This document shows, one piece after another, positions 23,773-34,572 of a stretch of DNA of 64,000 nt. Numbering within the stretch: position 1 is the first letter of the stretch; each line of letters starts with the position of its first letter. The DNA lies in the NCBI GenBank assembly GCA_016584305.1, contig JACEEZ010012749.1:167001-231000 (forward strand), in the 5' to 3' direction. The stretch is from Chionoecetes opilio. Its lineage: Eukaryota; Arthropoda; Malacostraca; Decapoda; Majidae. The notes under the pieces were generated by a model, which was not told the origin of the DNA, did not search any database, and was given only the letters and a program-made list of their open reading frames with translations. The position numbers were made by a program, and so were the translations under genes.

Positions 23773-23839
23773 TGTCTTTGCCTTGCCGAGTTATATCAAA
23801 TTCCGAGTTATACAGTGCCGAGTTATAAGGGTTTTACTG
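22391..23839. mobile_element. Tigger deletion derivative, copy 1
   Basis: The ends CAGTAAAACCCTTATAACTC (22391) and the inverse ending 23839 have TA outside. On the minus strand (about 22540-22730) it keeps the first codons of the Tigger transposase (MSPITQGV... in the drifted frame; KGKGIEKPEP) up to the helix-turn-helix. It then jumps to the 3' untranslated region. On the plus strand (from 23133) a second, inverted copy of the transposase start lies beyond a ~400-base centre. A SINE-1 copy (23386-23704) and poly-A lie before the right TIR. Compare the parent at 56472-59729. Many single-base differences suggest age or poor polishing. Confidence 0.82.
23386..23704 (+). mobile_element. SINE-1 copy inside Tigger derivative
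   Basis: GCGGGAGCAGAGTGGTTAGC is the A-box region and CAGTTCGATCCCGATGAGA the B-box. The body ends in ACACGCGCTATAGG and is followed by a ~55-base poly-A. The homologous insertion is at the same place in the copy at 36777-38329, so it was present before the derivative spread. Confidence 0.75.
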
Positions 23840-23954
23840 TACATGTTTATGATAGTGGGAGCGCATGTTTACAAGCTCAGTTTAAGCTGTGATTGCTTGT
23901 TTTTCGGTGTGTTTATTATGCTTATTAAGACTTGTTCAGTGCAGGGAAGTTATT

Positions 23955-24797
23955 ATGGTATCGAAAGAGAAGGGAAGTGGTAAAAGAAAGCGTGTGAATC
24001 TAAATATTGCAGAGAAATTAGAACGTATTATGAAGGTGGAATCATGTTTCTGTCGCCGGGTGTGTGACGAGTATGGTGTAAAGAAACAAACGGTGAGTCA
24101 TCTTTGCAAGTCTAAGGACAAACTCAGAGAAAATGCTGTGACATTCAATGTTGATGCAAGTAAGGATAGGAAAGGAGTAATACATTTTCGACAACACCTG
24201 AAAGTTCCTCAGAGTGTAGCCCTACATGTGTCTTACATGTCTAATGACAACACTGTTGCTGTCGCGGCCGCACTGCCAGGCGTGGATGAGCGCTTTGCTG
24301 TATTTTCATCATTACTTATATATATATGAATAATAGCCATTAAAATGCGATTATATGTCTACATTCACCTAGAATGATGATATTTCATAGCATATCAAGC
24401 AGTAATGAGTGAGCCTGGAGACTTACTACCTCTTCTAATACTAGTCCCGAGCAGTCGTGGGCGACTGTGCCAAATCCAGCATTTAGCGCCAGTCATTGTT
24501 TACCTCTCAACATAGCTACTCGGTCTGGTTGTGTTTGTGATTATTTCTGATTTATTTCACAGCGTGGAGGAGCATGCCAAATCCAGTATGTATCGCCAGT
24601 CCCTGTTTACCTCCCAACATAGCTGCACGGTCTAGTTGTGTTTGTGATTATTATTTCTTATTTATCTGACAATTTTTCATGTGTTTTTCCTATATTTTCA
24701 CACCCTGGGAAAATACCCTCGCAGTAATGGACAATCGGCTTTAACGGACCACTTCTCCCCCCTTTTAGTCCGTTAAATCGAGGGTCGACTGTACACT
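23955..24797 (+). pseudogene. Second pogo/Jerky-like transposase N-terminus with TIR end
   Basis: From the ATG at 23957 the frame reads MVSKEKGSGKRKRVNLNIAE and KLERIMKVESC, then EYGVKKQTVSHLCKSKDKLR. This is the psq/CENP-B-type helix-turn-helix that begins Jerky and Tigger transposases. The frame then leaves homology after about 60 codons and stops at 24329, so the DDE domain is deleted. The right end CGTTAAATCGAGGGTCGACTG at 24774-24794 followed by TA is a classical pogo-type TIR. The left TIR is not visible. Confidence 0.65.
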
Positions 24798-24972
24798 GAA
24801 AAAATTAAATATTCCATCAATTACCCTATCAACAGATGTTAATAGGCAAATACATTTATAAATATATATAGATATATACCAAGATGTTACACCAAAACAC
24901 AACCCGAAAATACAACCTGCACTGGTGAGATCCGCCCACTCCCCGATAGTTACATATAACAAGTACAGTACC

Positions 24973-26315
24973 AAAGCCGTCTGTATGTAAAAGCCTGCGC
25001 CTGAGATTGATGACGTCACGGACGGAGTCTGTACGAGGCCACTGAGATGACAAGTTTACCTACCTAATTATATGTTTATCAGTATAAAAGATATATTGTT
25101 ATCTTCGGAAATGTTTGTTCTATAATATTATCAAATAAAAACCCGTAAAACACACTAAAGAAATGCCCTTATGAGACTCTCAAGAAATATGCATGAACTT
25201 AAACTCTTCGCCATTTAATATTTTTCTCAAAAACATTTTACATGGAGAACATCAATAGAAGCGGAATTTAGTTAGCTTTCCATTGCTATATTTTGTTTTC
25301 TGATAAATGAATTAGCAGCATGCATAAATTAGCGTTAACTAAATACATAACATCATGAAATCGGGTAATTTCGTACCTAATATATGTTTATCAGTATAAA
25401 AGATATATTGTTATCTTCGGAAATGTTTGTTCTATAATGTTATCAAATATAAAACCGTAAAACAGACTAAAGAAATGCCATTATGAGACTCAAGAAATAT
25501 GCATGAACTTTAACTCTTCGCCATTTAATATTTTGCTCAAAAACATTTTACATGGAGAATATCAATAGAAGCGGAATTTAATTAGCTTTCCATTGCTATA
25601 TTTCGTTTTCTGATAAATGAATTAGATAGAACCATACATAAATTAGCGTTAACTAACTAAAAAGATCATGAAATCGGGTAATTTTTCCCGATTGATGATG
25701 TTATTTATTTAGTTAACGCTAATGTATGTATGGTTCTAATTCATTTATCAGAAAACAAAATATAACAATGGAAAGCTAATTAAATTCTGCTTCTATTGAT
25801 ATTCTCCATGTAAAATGTTTGCGAGCAAAATATTAAATGGCGAAGAGTTGTTCAATGCATATTTCTTGAGTCTCATAATGGCATTTCTTTAGTGTGTTTT
25901 ACGGTTTTTTATTTGATAATATTATAGAACAAACATTTCCATAGATAACAGTATATCTTTTATACTGATAAACATATATTAGATAGGAAATTACCCGATT
26001 TCATGATGTTATGTATTAAGTTAATGCTAATTTATGCATGCTGCTAATTCATTTATCAGTAAACGAAATATATCAATGGAAAGCGAATTAAATTCCGCTT
26101 CTATTGATATTCTCCATGTAAAATGTTTTTGAGCAAAATATTAAATGGCGAAGAGTTAACAGTGGTTGAAAGGTGGGTGCAATGAGAGCCGCACCGCCCG
26201 TACATCCTCACTCGCTGAAAGCTCGGCTCCTACTGACTTGTGGAGCAGGCTCTGCTACTGTCGTCACGTCCATCCCGCTCTCCCAGACGCAGGCTTTTAC
26301 ATAGAGACGGCTTTG
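24973..26315. mobile_element. Foldback element with 8-bp target duplication
   Basis: The ends AAAGCCGTCTGTATGTAAAA and TTTTACATAGAGACGGCTTT form the TIR. The direct duplication ACAGTACC flanks it on both sides (24965-24972 and 26316-26323). The arms consist of a ~310-bp unit, twice forward (about 25070-25370, 25380-25685) and twice inverted (about 25690-25985, 25990-26160). The whole 1.34 kb can fold on itself. An 8-bp duplication points to hAT-type transposition. No coding capacity. A related solo unit is at 1060-1355. Confidence 0.8.
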
Positions 26316-26472
26316 ACAGTACCCTCCCGAGATTCAAGCTATCCGAGTTTCGTGATCCTCGAGTTTCGCTGTGAATCCTAAATTCTTACCATCCCGACTT
26401 TCGCGCATTATCTCCCCCGAGTTTCGCACTGCTTTGTATAGGTTTTTTTTTTTTTTTTTGTGTGTGTGTGTG

Positions 26473-28650
26473 TCTATTTACCTAGTTGTAACATACAGGA
26501 AAAAAGCTATGCTCGTACTGTCCCGTCTCCAAATCTACTATTATCCAGTTTGCCTTTGAAGTCCTGAATACTTCTTGCATTAATCACTTTTGCATCAAGG
26601 TTGTTCCAGGCTTCTATGCTTCTATACGGGAAGCTGTAATTTATTATGTCCCTCTTGCATGTTGTCCTTTGCAATTTCTTCTCATGACCTCTTGCACTTC
26701 TATCGTCCCACACAAACAGATCTTTATCAATTTTTTCCAGACCCATTGATGCTCTATACACTGCTATAAAATCTTCCCTTTCTCTTCTTTTCTCAAGAGT
26801 TTGGAGCTTTAGTCTTGAAAGTCTTTTCTCATATGGTAAATCTCTCAGGCTTGGAGCCATTTTTGTGGCTGCTCTTTGTATTCTCTCAATTTTCCTTATA
26901 TCCTTCTTTTTATGTGGTGACCAAATCACTGCTGCATATTCCAACCTTGGTCGAATCAGAGATGTTATAAATTTCTTAATCATCTCTTCATCCAGATATT
27001 TGAATGCCATTCTTATATTCCTCAGCAACTGATATGTATCTCCTGTGATCTTGTTTATGTGCTTCTCAGGTGACAAATTGTCCGTAATCCATACTCCCAG
27101 ATCTTTTTTGACCTTTGTTTTGATTATCCATTAATTTCCCATCGAATACTTTCCTCTCTGTCTCTTTTTGCTACTGCCCGCTTCCATCACTCTACACTTT
27201 TTAGCATTAAACTCCATTTCCCATAGTTGACTCCATCTGAAAATCTTATTTAGATCCTCACAATCCTCTTTACTTTCTACTTTTCTTAGTAATTTAGCAT
27301 CATCAGCGAATAAACTCATATAACTGTTCACTCCCCCTGTCATATCATTTACATAGACCAAGAACATCACTGGGGCCAATACTGATCCTTGAGGAACTCC
27401 ACTTATCACTCTGCACCATTCTGACTTCTGATCTTTTATTACTGTTCTCATCTCCCTGTTGCTCAAAAAGTCTTCCATCCACTTCAGCAAACCACCCTTC
27501 AATCCTCCTACATGTTCTAGCTTCCAGAGCAGTCTCTTGTGAGGTACCTTGTCAAATGCCTTCTTTAGGTCCAAGTATATGCAATCGACCACCCCCTCTT
27601 TCCTGTGTCACATCGATCACTCTAGTAAAAGCTTAAAAAGTTCGTTATACATGACATTCCTCCTCTAAATCCAAACTGGCCACCTGCGAGTGTGTTTGTC
27701 TCTTCCAAGTATTTCAACCATCTGTCCTTCACAATTTTTTCACACATTTTTGCCACTACACTTGTTAATGATACTGGCCTGTAATTTAGTGGTTCTTCTT
27801 TGTCTCCTCCTTAGTGAATTGGCACAATATTTGCTCTTTTCCAATCAAGTGGGACTCTGCTCTCCTTGAGTGAACTCTCAATTACACTATGTAACTTTCC
27901 TGCTAGTTGGTTACTGCACTCTTTCATAATCCAGTTCAACACTCCATCTGGACCCGGGGCTTTTCTCATATCTTGACTTTTCATTAGCCTTTTTACTTCT
28001 ATTACGTCTACTTTTATGTCTTCCATTGTATTTTCTTTTGCTATTATATTTTTTGTTTTAAATTAACTTTCTCTTGTAAATACAGTCTGTAAGCACTTAT
28101 TCATCACCTCAGCCTGTTGTAATGCATCTTCATACACTATGCCTTCTACCTTCAGCTTATCTATTCCTTCTTTGTTTTTCATTTTTTTTCCATTAATATA
28201 TCTAGAAAAGTTTCGGTTCATTCCTACATTTTTCTATTATATTCCTCTCATAGTTACTTTCTTCTTCTCTTCGGATTCTTACATATTCATTCCTAGTTGT
28301 TTTGTACTTCTCCCAAAGGTTGATACCTCCTTTTTTCCTCCAACTATTCCATGTTTTTTCTCTTTCTAGTCATGCTAATTCACATTTTCTGTTAAACCAT
28401 TCATTTTTTTTCTTTTCTCTGATAACTATCCTTGGAACATAATTATTTATTCCTTCGGTGTAAATTCGGATGAACTCATCCCATTTTTTCTGGGTACTCC
28501 TTGCTGCATGGAAATTACTCCAGTATGTCTCTCCGAAGAATGTTCTTAATCCGTCAAAGTCTGCTTTTCCATAATTGTATCTTCCTTTCTTGTGTTCTTC
28601 TCTTCTCCCCTCTTTTTTGCTATCATTTATTTCAAATTCAATAAGTACAG
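26473..28650 (-). pseudogene. 5'-truncated LINE (Jockey/CR1-like), frameshifted
   Basis: On the minus strand three frames share homology with the array at 48.8-61.8 kb: 27811-28026 (pre-RT, RKAPGPDGVLNWIMKECSN), 27131-27592 (reverse transcriptase, DLKKAFDKVPHKRL, SGVPQGSVLAPVMF and the FADDAKLL catalytic motif) and 26507-27076 (thumb and C-terminus, ending FGDGTVRA). Frameshifts and a stop separate them. The 3' tail is TTACAACTAGGTAAATA. The 5' border is CTTATTGAATTTGAA next to (CA)n, the same cut point as at 50530. ORF1 and endonuclease are missing. Confidence 0.88.
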
Positions 28651-28668
28651 TGTGTGTGTGTGTGTGTC

Positions 28669-29006
28669 TACAGCGCCGTTAGGCAGTGACCTCCAGGGGT
28701 GGGAAGATAGGTCCTGGAGGTTCACTCGAGGGCTGAGATGGTTAGCCCTCGCCCGTGGTGGCGCAGACAGGAATTTTATAGTGAATCTTGTGATTAGAGG
28801 CTCATGCCTGTCTAGCACAGGCCCCTGTATCCTCCGTTGCACTCGCAATCGAAGGTAGAGTTAATGGGCAGCATGTGGGTGTTCTTAGGCCACTCGGCGG
28901 TACAGAAACATATTTTAAGTGGATTTTACAGCCCTCATCAAGGATCGAACTCTGGTCACCAAGAACGCCACTCGGAAATGCTATCTACTCGGCTACCACC
29001 TCCCCT
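28669..29006 (-). mobile_element. SINE-1 copy, minus strand
   Basis: Full-length or nearly so, from CTACAGCGCCGTTAGGCAG (3' end of the SINE) to CGGCTACCACCTCCCC (head). The B-box complement is GGATCGAACTC at 28942-28952. The body is interrupted by a small duplication near 28800. Confidence 0.8.
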
Positions 29007-29008
29007 AA

Positions 29009-29400
29009 AGGGGGTATCACACTAGCACATTTTGCTCCCACTTCACCCAAAAGTTGGAGGTAGCGGGAGGTTGCGAACACTACCAGTCACCGAGTTGAAG
29101 GAAAATATCTCCTGAAATCCTCCTCCTGAAATTTTGGGACCAATCGCCCACTTTTGGGAGGTATTTCAAACATGGCGTCAGATGTTTACCTTTTCGTCAC
29201 ATTATTTATTCATTATGCACTATACTTGACTTCCGAATGCGAAGTACATACAAAAACGTTTTTATTAAAGAAGCTTCAGGATTAGTAGTGCAGTGCAGTT
29301 AATTTTGGGAGAAAATGTTAATAATTTATGACCAAGAGCCAAAAACTGTTCTAGTTTGTATTGGTAGTCAGCTGATCAAGCTGGGCTGTTTTGGGTCAGT
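29009..29400. mobile_element. Harbinger-like left end fragment
   Basis: GGGGGTATCACACTAGCACA begins right after TAA and shares the CACACTAGCA core with the elements at 7197 and 22362. A start codon at 29173 (MASDVYLFVTLFIH) lies in the corresponding position, with no visible continuation. The right end was not found. Confidence 0.4.
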
Positions 29401-29700
29401 CTGGGTGGGGAAGGCGACGCGCCCTCAGGCGTATGCCTCCAGTGATTGATTTATTGATTGATTGATTGCTTGCCTCTGTGACTATATACCCGTCTGTTAT
29501 AACCGACTATATACCCGTGCTGCTTTTCCTGGTACATCCACCGCCTATAACCATCTCCGTCATTAGAGCATAAGAGAATTAAGGAAGCTACAAGAGGCCA
29601 TGAGACTTACTCGGCCTCTTGTAGTTTCTTTTTCTGATGTTCTTATGACGGAGATGGTTATGGGGGTTATGATGGTTATAGTTTCTCTACAAGGCAGCCG
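29401..29700. repeat. Dispersed hairpin repeat (TACAAGAGGCC type)
   Basis: AGCTACAAGAGGCCATGAG and CGGCCTCTTGTAGTTTCTTT form an inverted pair at about 29588-29625, flanked by ACGGAGATGGTTAT segments also in inverse order. The CCTCTTGTAGCTTCC motif recurs near 42108. A GATTGATTGATTG run precedes it. No coding content. Confidence 0.45.
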
Positions 29701-30211
29701 TTAAAAGGGCCCTGGCCTTTGAGAATAGGCCCCTGTAATATCAAGACAAGTATCGTTCGAGCAAAAACCCACCCCCCTGTCCCCCAGGTGAAGGGGGTAC
29801 TGGGTGTTACCCGGGGTTTTGACCCGCCCCCCGGGGTGGTGGCTTCGGCCAACCTAAGGGGGGAAGGGAAAGGGGCCCTACTAACATCTAAGCACAAAAG
29901 GTCACAAAAGAAAAAGAGCTCCTTTCTTCCTCTTCCCCCTCCTCTCTTTGGGGCCCAAAAAGGGCCCCCCCGGGAGGGGGTCACAAACCCCCCGGCTAAC
30001 ACTGGGTACCCATTATTTTGGGGGGACAGGGCCTGGGGCTTTTTAAAGGGTATTTTTTTGGGGGAGAAGTAAGTTTATAAGCCTTTTAAAAACATTAACC
30101 TCGCACTGGAATAAATATGCATTTTTCAGTGTTTTCAAACCCGAGTTTTAAAGATCCCGAGTTTTGCGCTTGCCTAAGGAAAAGCAAGCGTGAAACTGGG
30201 AGGGGGGGACG

Positions 30212-30829
30212 TATAGTTTTAAATTGTTTTTGTTTCGGTAAAAATTTTTGGGAAGATATTGTATTTTTTTCCAAAATCCAAACACTTTCGTTGGTAAGTT
30301 GTGGAGAGTAGCGAGCCGGAGGGTAAAAAATAACCACAGGCTGTATTTTTAATTATTATTCAAATTTGTCACTTATATTTTTTTAAGAGGATAACGTTTT
30401 TTATAAATTAAACGTCTAAATTTAGTCTCTGAAAATCACAGTGACAGATTGTTATTCACCACCCACCACACACACTTCAAGTCTATTCTGTTCGATGGTC
30501 TATCGCCTTCTGCCCGGTACCCAGCAGGGCAGCCTGGTCAGGCGTGGGCAGAGCTGGGCACTAAATACATTGAATGTATTTAAATACTAAATACTAAATA
30601 CATGGGAGAAATGTATTTAAATACTAAATACATTTTACGAATGTATTTAAATACTAAATACTAAATACATCAATTGTATTTAAATACATTTGTAAATACA
30701 TTTTAAATACACAAAAGTTTTAACATGTCCGAAAAAAATGAATTTCCTTAGGATTTCCTTAGATTTTGGGTTTCCATAGAAATTTCCTTCTCAGGCCTAA
30801 ATTTCCTTGAAATCTGGACATTTCCTTGC
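30212..30829. repeat. AT-rich with ACTAAATACATTTAAATA repeats
   Basis: At about 30545-30715 units of TTTAAATACTAAATACATT and their complements alternate. This looks like the subterminal region of a hAT-like MITE. The flanking sequence contains no gene that I can support. Confidence 0.45.
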
Positions 30830-32231
30830 CAGTGGAAACACTGGTTCACTGTCATGAAGTGACAAGTGATTCGGAGAGTGGAGATGGTCCGTGTGAGCCT
30901 GAGGTCGGTGATGATTCAAGCGAGTCAAGTGAACCAGGCCTTGAGTCAGCTCCAAATCAGCCTACTAGACTCACCTCTGGTCAACGAATACAGGGTGTAC
31001 GAACTGAGAGCGGTGAATTGGTGTCTGGGCGTGTGGTGGGTAGAGCTGGTAAGGCCATCGGAAAATATAAGGACCGTTATAATTTTAGGCGGGACTTGGA
31101 TGGAAGCATCTCCTGGGCAGATCTGAACAGGGACTTTAGCACTTGGGAGGTGGTTGATGATCTCAGAGATGATGGTTCTTTTCAACTCAGAGGAGGTGCT
31201 GTGTGCCAAGGAGAAAGAGATTATAAACTGGCAGGAAAATTATTTATATGAGGAGGCGGAAGATGTTGGACAGGTGGCATTCTTGGTACGGTGGGTTGTG
31301 ACAGAAAAAGTCAAAGGAGGACAGACAGTGGTGAAGGCATGTTTGGTTGAAGTTGAAGAGGACACAGGTGAAATTCGGAAAGATTCGCCTACATGTTCTA
31401 AGGAAGCGGTGCGTTTGGCACTAGCAATTGCTGCTTCCACCGGTTGGAACTGTCACTCCCTAGATGTGAAAGCTGCCTATTTGCAGGGTAATGAGATTGG
31501 AAGAGTTGTACATCTACGACCTCCGCCGGAGTTTGCTGATGGACAACTATGGAAGCTGAAGAAGATTGTTTATGGTTTGTGTGATGCGGCTAGACATTGG
31601 TACCTGCGAGTGAAAAATCAGTTACTGGATCTCAGAGCTATGGTGTCTTCACAGGATTCAGCGTGATGTAACGGCAAGGTTGAAGGCGTGGTGTGTATTT
31701 ACGTTGATGACTTTCTTTGGACTGGAACTCCTGATTTCAAGAAGCATGTGATAGAATCAAGAATCGTTAAATCAAGTTTTCCCCATCGGTAGCACTGAGT
31801 CCAAAGCATTTAAGTTTGTGGGTCTGAACATTGTCTCCTATGAGGATGGAAGTATAACATTGGACCAGCTTCAGTATGCATCGACCTTGACTCCAGTACC
31901 AGTCTGCAGACAACGGGCAACTGTAAAATCAAGCTAATTGTCTGAGTCAGAAAGGTCAGAATATAGGGTTCTAGTGGGCCAGTTAAATTGGATAGCCACG
32001 CATACCCGGCCAGATATAGCCTTTGATGTGTGCGAGTTGAGTGTGGCATGTAATCGGGTGATCGTGGCTGATCTTCTGTGGCTTAACAAGGTGATAGCAA
32101 GAGTGAAGACAGATATTGTGAAGTTATATATGCCAAAGATGGAGGAACTGGAAGATTTCTACTTGGAGTGCTTTTCAGATGCCTCATTTGCCAACTTAGC
32201 AGGCAATGGGTCACAAGGAGGTTTTGCTATA
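30830..32231 (+). pseudogene. Ty1/copia polyprotein relic, linker to RNase H start
   Basis: In order: an acidic linker with a GxxRIQGVRTESGE and GKAIGKYKDR block (as between integrase and RT), the reverse transcriptase start (SLDVKAAYLQG, LRPPPEFADG, LKKIVYGLCDAARHWYLR), the YVDD catalytic motif at 31700-31711 in another phase, then GQLNWIATHTRPDIAF and a CFSDASFAN segment that opens RNase H. Frames change at least three times and stops are frequent, so it is dead. Upstream gag, protease and integrase are not present. A family D element breaks it at 32231, and the rest of RNase H follows at 34136. Described only; not rejoined. Confidence 0.85.
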
Positions 32232-32834
32232 CAGGGAGGTCCCGAAGATACGAGCAGTCAGGTTCCACCTGGCATACTCGTAAAGCGAAATCTCGTATAA
32301 CGAAACACATAACTTATGGTAAAATATAGGTTTGGTTCCAGGACCCCATCAATTTAGAAAAGAGAAAAAAAAAAAAAAAAAAAAACACAACAACAACAAC
32401 ATATTTTTCAAGCTAAAATAAACTATAGCAAACACAACAAACACACAGCATCTATATTACCCACACTGTACTACCTATTCTGTAGAAAAAGCATTCTGAA
32501 AGAGAAAATAGCACACAAAATAATATAACTGCACATTAATTAAACATAAAACATGCATAACACTCACAAGTGGTAATATTGTGTGGGGAGACAGGAAGCT
32601 GGCAAGTAGCCAGTTGAGAGTCCCTGTTTTCTCTCTCCGAGGCTCGAGAGAAAACAGGGGTGACTGCGTTTGCAGGGATGACTGGGTTAGAGTTCTTCCT
32701 CCTCCCCTTGATGTGATGTTTGAATGATGTTTGAAGAATTTTCTCAGTTATTGACGCAGCTGAGATGGATCTCCACTGTAACCAGACAGCTCTCTCTCAG
32801 ACTACCCCTAGAGAGCTGTCTGCTAGTGCTTATA

Positions 32835-33023
32835 GTGTTGGCCGAAGCCAGCACCCTGGGAGGCGGGTTACAAACCCCGGCTAACACCCGGTACCCATTC
32901 ACTGCTGGGTGGACAGGGGCTCGGGTTTTTAAAGGAAACAGCCTAACTGTTTCCGCTCCTCCCGGGGATCGAACCCGGGACTTCTCGGTTGTGAACCGAG
33001 CGTGCTACCCCTACACTACGGAG
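32835..33023 (-). mobile_element. tRNA-Val-like SINE
   Basis: Read on the minus strand the head is GTAGTGTAGGGGTAGCAC, then a 5-bp anticodon stem with loop TTCACAA (anticodon CAC, valine), then CCGGGTTCGATCCCCGG as a perfect T-arm. The acceptor stem does not pair, so it is a SINE head and not a working tRNA. The body contains GTCCACCCAGCAGTGAATGG and GTTTGTAACCCGCCTCCC. Body fragments recur at about 4840-4930, 29760-30040, 47870-47970 and 50050-50150. Confidence 0.65.
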
Positions 33024-33292
33024 TACTCCGTAGTGATAGGAAAGGAATGGACATGATAGGAAAGATCCTCGGTGCTGCCGCGTGATACAATAGATTCGAG
33101 AGGGCAGGGTAGGTAAGGGACAAGGGAGGGGTGCGCAGACCTCTTCCACTGCCCACAAACTCGTCTCTGTGCATCAGAATCATTGTACATCGTCCAGGAT
33201 GTGAATTTTTGTAGGCCACATTGTCGTACCGAGCCACCAGAATTATCATATTTTCAGATTGATTATCGTACAACCTTAGGTAAAATCATATA

Positions 33293-33959
33293 CAGGGAAG
33301 TCCCGTTATACGAGCATTCGGTATACGAGAAATCAATGATACGAGCTGAGTAAATTAGGGTCTATTTTCAATATACGAGATTGAAAATCCAATGCTACGA
33401 CATTCAAACATTGTGTTTGTTGTGTTTGGTATAGTTTTGTAGGGGTCCCAAGGTTGGGGCCGCACACCTGGCTAATTACCCTTCAGGTCACGCCTTGATT
33501 GGGGTGACCTGACTGGGGTCAACCAAAATCCCCCTTTGTCCAGCCCGGGAGTCCTGTATTCAGTCAGTTACCTACCAATCACTACAGTGAGAGGAACACA
33601 GGGAGAGGAGGAGTGGTGTTCCTCTCACTGTAGTGGTTGGTAGGTAACTGACTGAATACAGGACTCCCGGGCTGGACAAAGGGGGATTTTGGTTGACCCC
33701 AGTCAGGTCACCCCAAGCAAGGCGTGACCTGAAGGGTAATTAGCCAGGTGTGCAGCCTGACCTTTAGGAGTAATTAGCCAGGTGTGCAGCCCCAACCTTG
33801 GGACCGCTACAGTTTATTTTAGCTTGAAAAACATGTCTGTGATGGGGTCCTGGAACCAAATCTATATTTTACCATTATTTATGTATTTCGCTATACGAGA
33901 TTTCGCTTTACGAGTATGCCAGGTGGAACCTAACTGCTCGTATCTTCGGGACTTCCCTG
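33293..33959. mobile_element. Family D element, inner copy nested in outer copy
   Basis: CAGGGAAGTCCCGTTATACG (33293) and the inverse of CAGGGAAGTCCCGAAGATAC (ending 33959) are flanked by TA at 33291-33292 and 33960-33961. It has one end of each subterminal type, so it is a complete element. Its centre is the ~360-bp palindrome at 33443-33804. Confidence 0.8.
33443..33804. repeat. Long near-perfect palindrome
   Basis: The left arm GGGTCCCAAGGTTGGGGC...CAGTGAGAGGAACAC is mirrored by GTGTTCCTCTCACTG...GCCCCAACCTTGGGACC around a loop of about 16 bases at 33600-33616. The right arm has a ~40-base internal duplication (TAATTAGCCAGGTGTGCAGCC twice). The whole could extrude as a cruciform. Confidence 0.85.
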
Positions 33960-34135
33960 TAGTCAGTAAATGACTTTATAATTTTAATAAATAACTTGGT
34001 AATTTTACTCACCCCAGTTTGAATGTCGTAGCATTGGATTTTCGATCTCGTATATTGAAAATAGACCCAAATTTACACATCTCGTATCATCGGATTCTCG
34101 TATACCGAATGCTCGTATAACGGGACCTCCCTGTA

Positions 34136-34535
34136 TTCTTACGGGACAATGGTGGGAAGAGATGTCCCGTTTACTGGCAGTCAAAGAAGATCAAGAGAGT
34201 TGTTAAATTCACTCTGACCGCTGAGGCCCTGGCACTGTTGGAGTGTGCTGAGACAGCAGTGTATCTGGCTAAGCTTCTGCATGAAATCTCCAACTGTGGG
34301 ATTCTTAAGATAAGGTGTTTCACCGATAACAAGAGCCTGGTAGACACTCTTCACTCGTGTCGGTGTGTAGAAGATAGGTGACTGCGGATTGACATTGCTG
34401 TGTTATGTGATATGTTGGAGCGTGGAGAGGTTACCGAAGTGGCTTGGGTGGATAAGTCTGGACAACTAGCTGATTGCCTCACCAAGAAGGGGGCATCAAC
34501 CAAGCGATTGCGAGCTGCAGTCGGCCGGAACTAGA
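34136..34535 (+). pseudogene. Ty1/copia RNase H remainder
   Basis: Continues the relic at 30830-32231 past the family D insertion. Recognisable parts are TAEALALLECAE, FTDNKSLVDTLHSC, WVDKSGQLADCLTKKGAS and a stop at 34532-34534. One in-frame stop and phase shifts are present. A purine-rich CCAGGGGGAAGGAG follows, consistent with a polypurine tract before a 3' LTR, but I could not define an LTR. A VNTR element is inserted at 34573. Confidence 0.8.
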
Positions 34536-34572
34536 ATAGCTGTCCAGGGGGAAGGAGCTATGTATTGGGTTA

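Larger units (their letters stand above)
24966..30211. mobile_element. Family B element, long copy with several insertions
   Basis: TA plus CAGTACC at 24964-24972 and CTCCCGAG at 26324 onward together make the left TIR, split by the foldback element. The right end is a degraded form of AAGCAAGCG...CTCGGGAGGG near 30180-30211. The interior holds a minus-strand LINE (26473-28650), a SINE-1 (28669-29006), a Harbinger-like left end (about 29009) and an inverted pair of tRNA-Val-like SINE bodies (about 29760-30080). Orientation matches the copy at 49029-50488. Confidence 0.7.
32232..34133. mobile_element. Family D TIR element (outer copy)
   Basis: CAGGGAGGTCCCGAAGATAC at 32232 and the inverse of CAGGGAGGTCCCGTTATACG ending at 34133 are both flanked by TA. 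The family has two distinct subterminal sequences, one with AAGATACGAGCAGTTAGG and the other with TTATACGAGCATTCGG. This outer copy contains a tRNA-Val-like SINE (32835-33023) and a complete inner D element (33293-33959). No transposase frame. A third copy is at 42890-43671. Confidence 0.83.

Noticed and set aside
32940..33023. A tRNA-Val gene
   Set aside because: The anticodon and T arms are fine but the acceptor stem does not pair and the sequence runs into a known SINE body.
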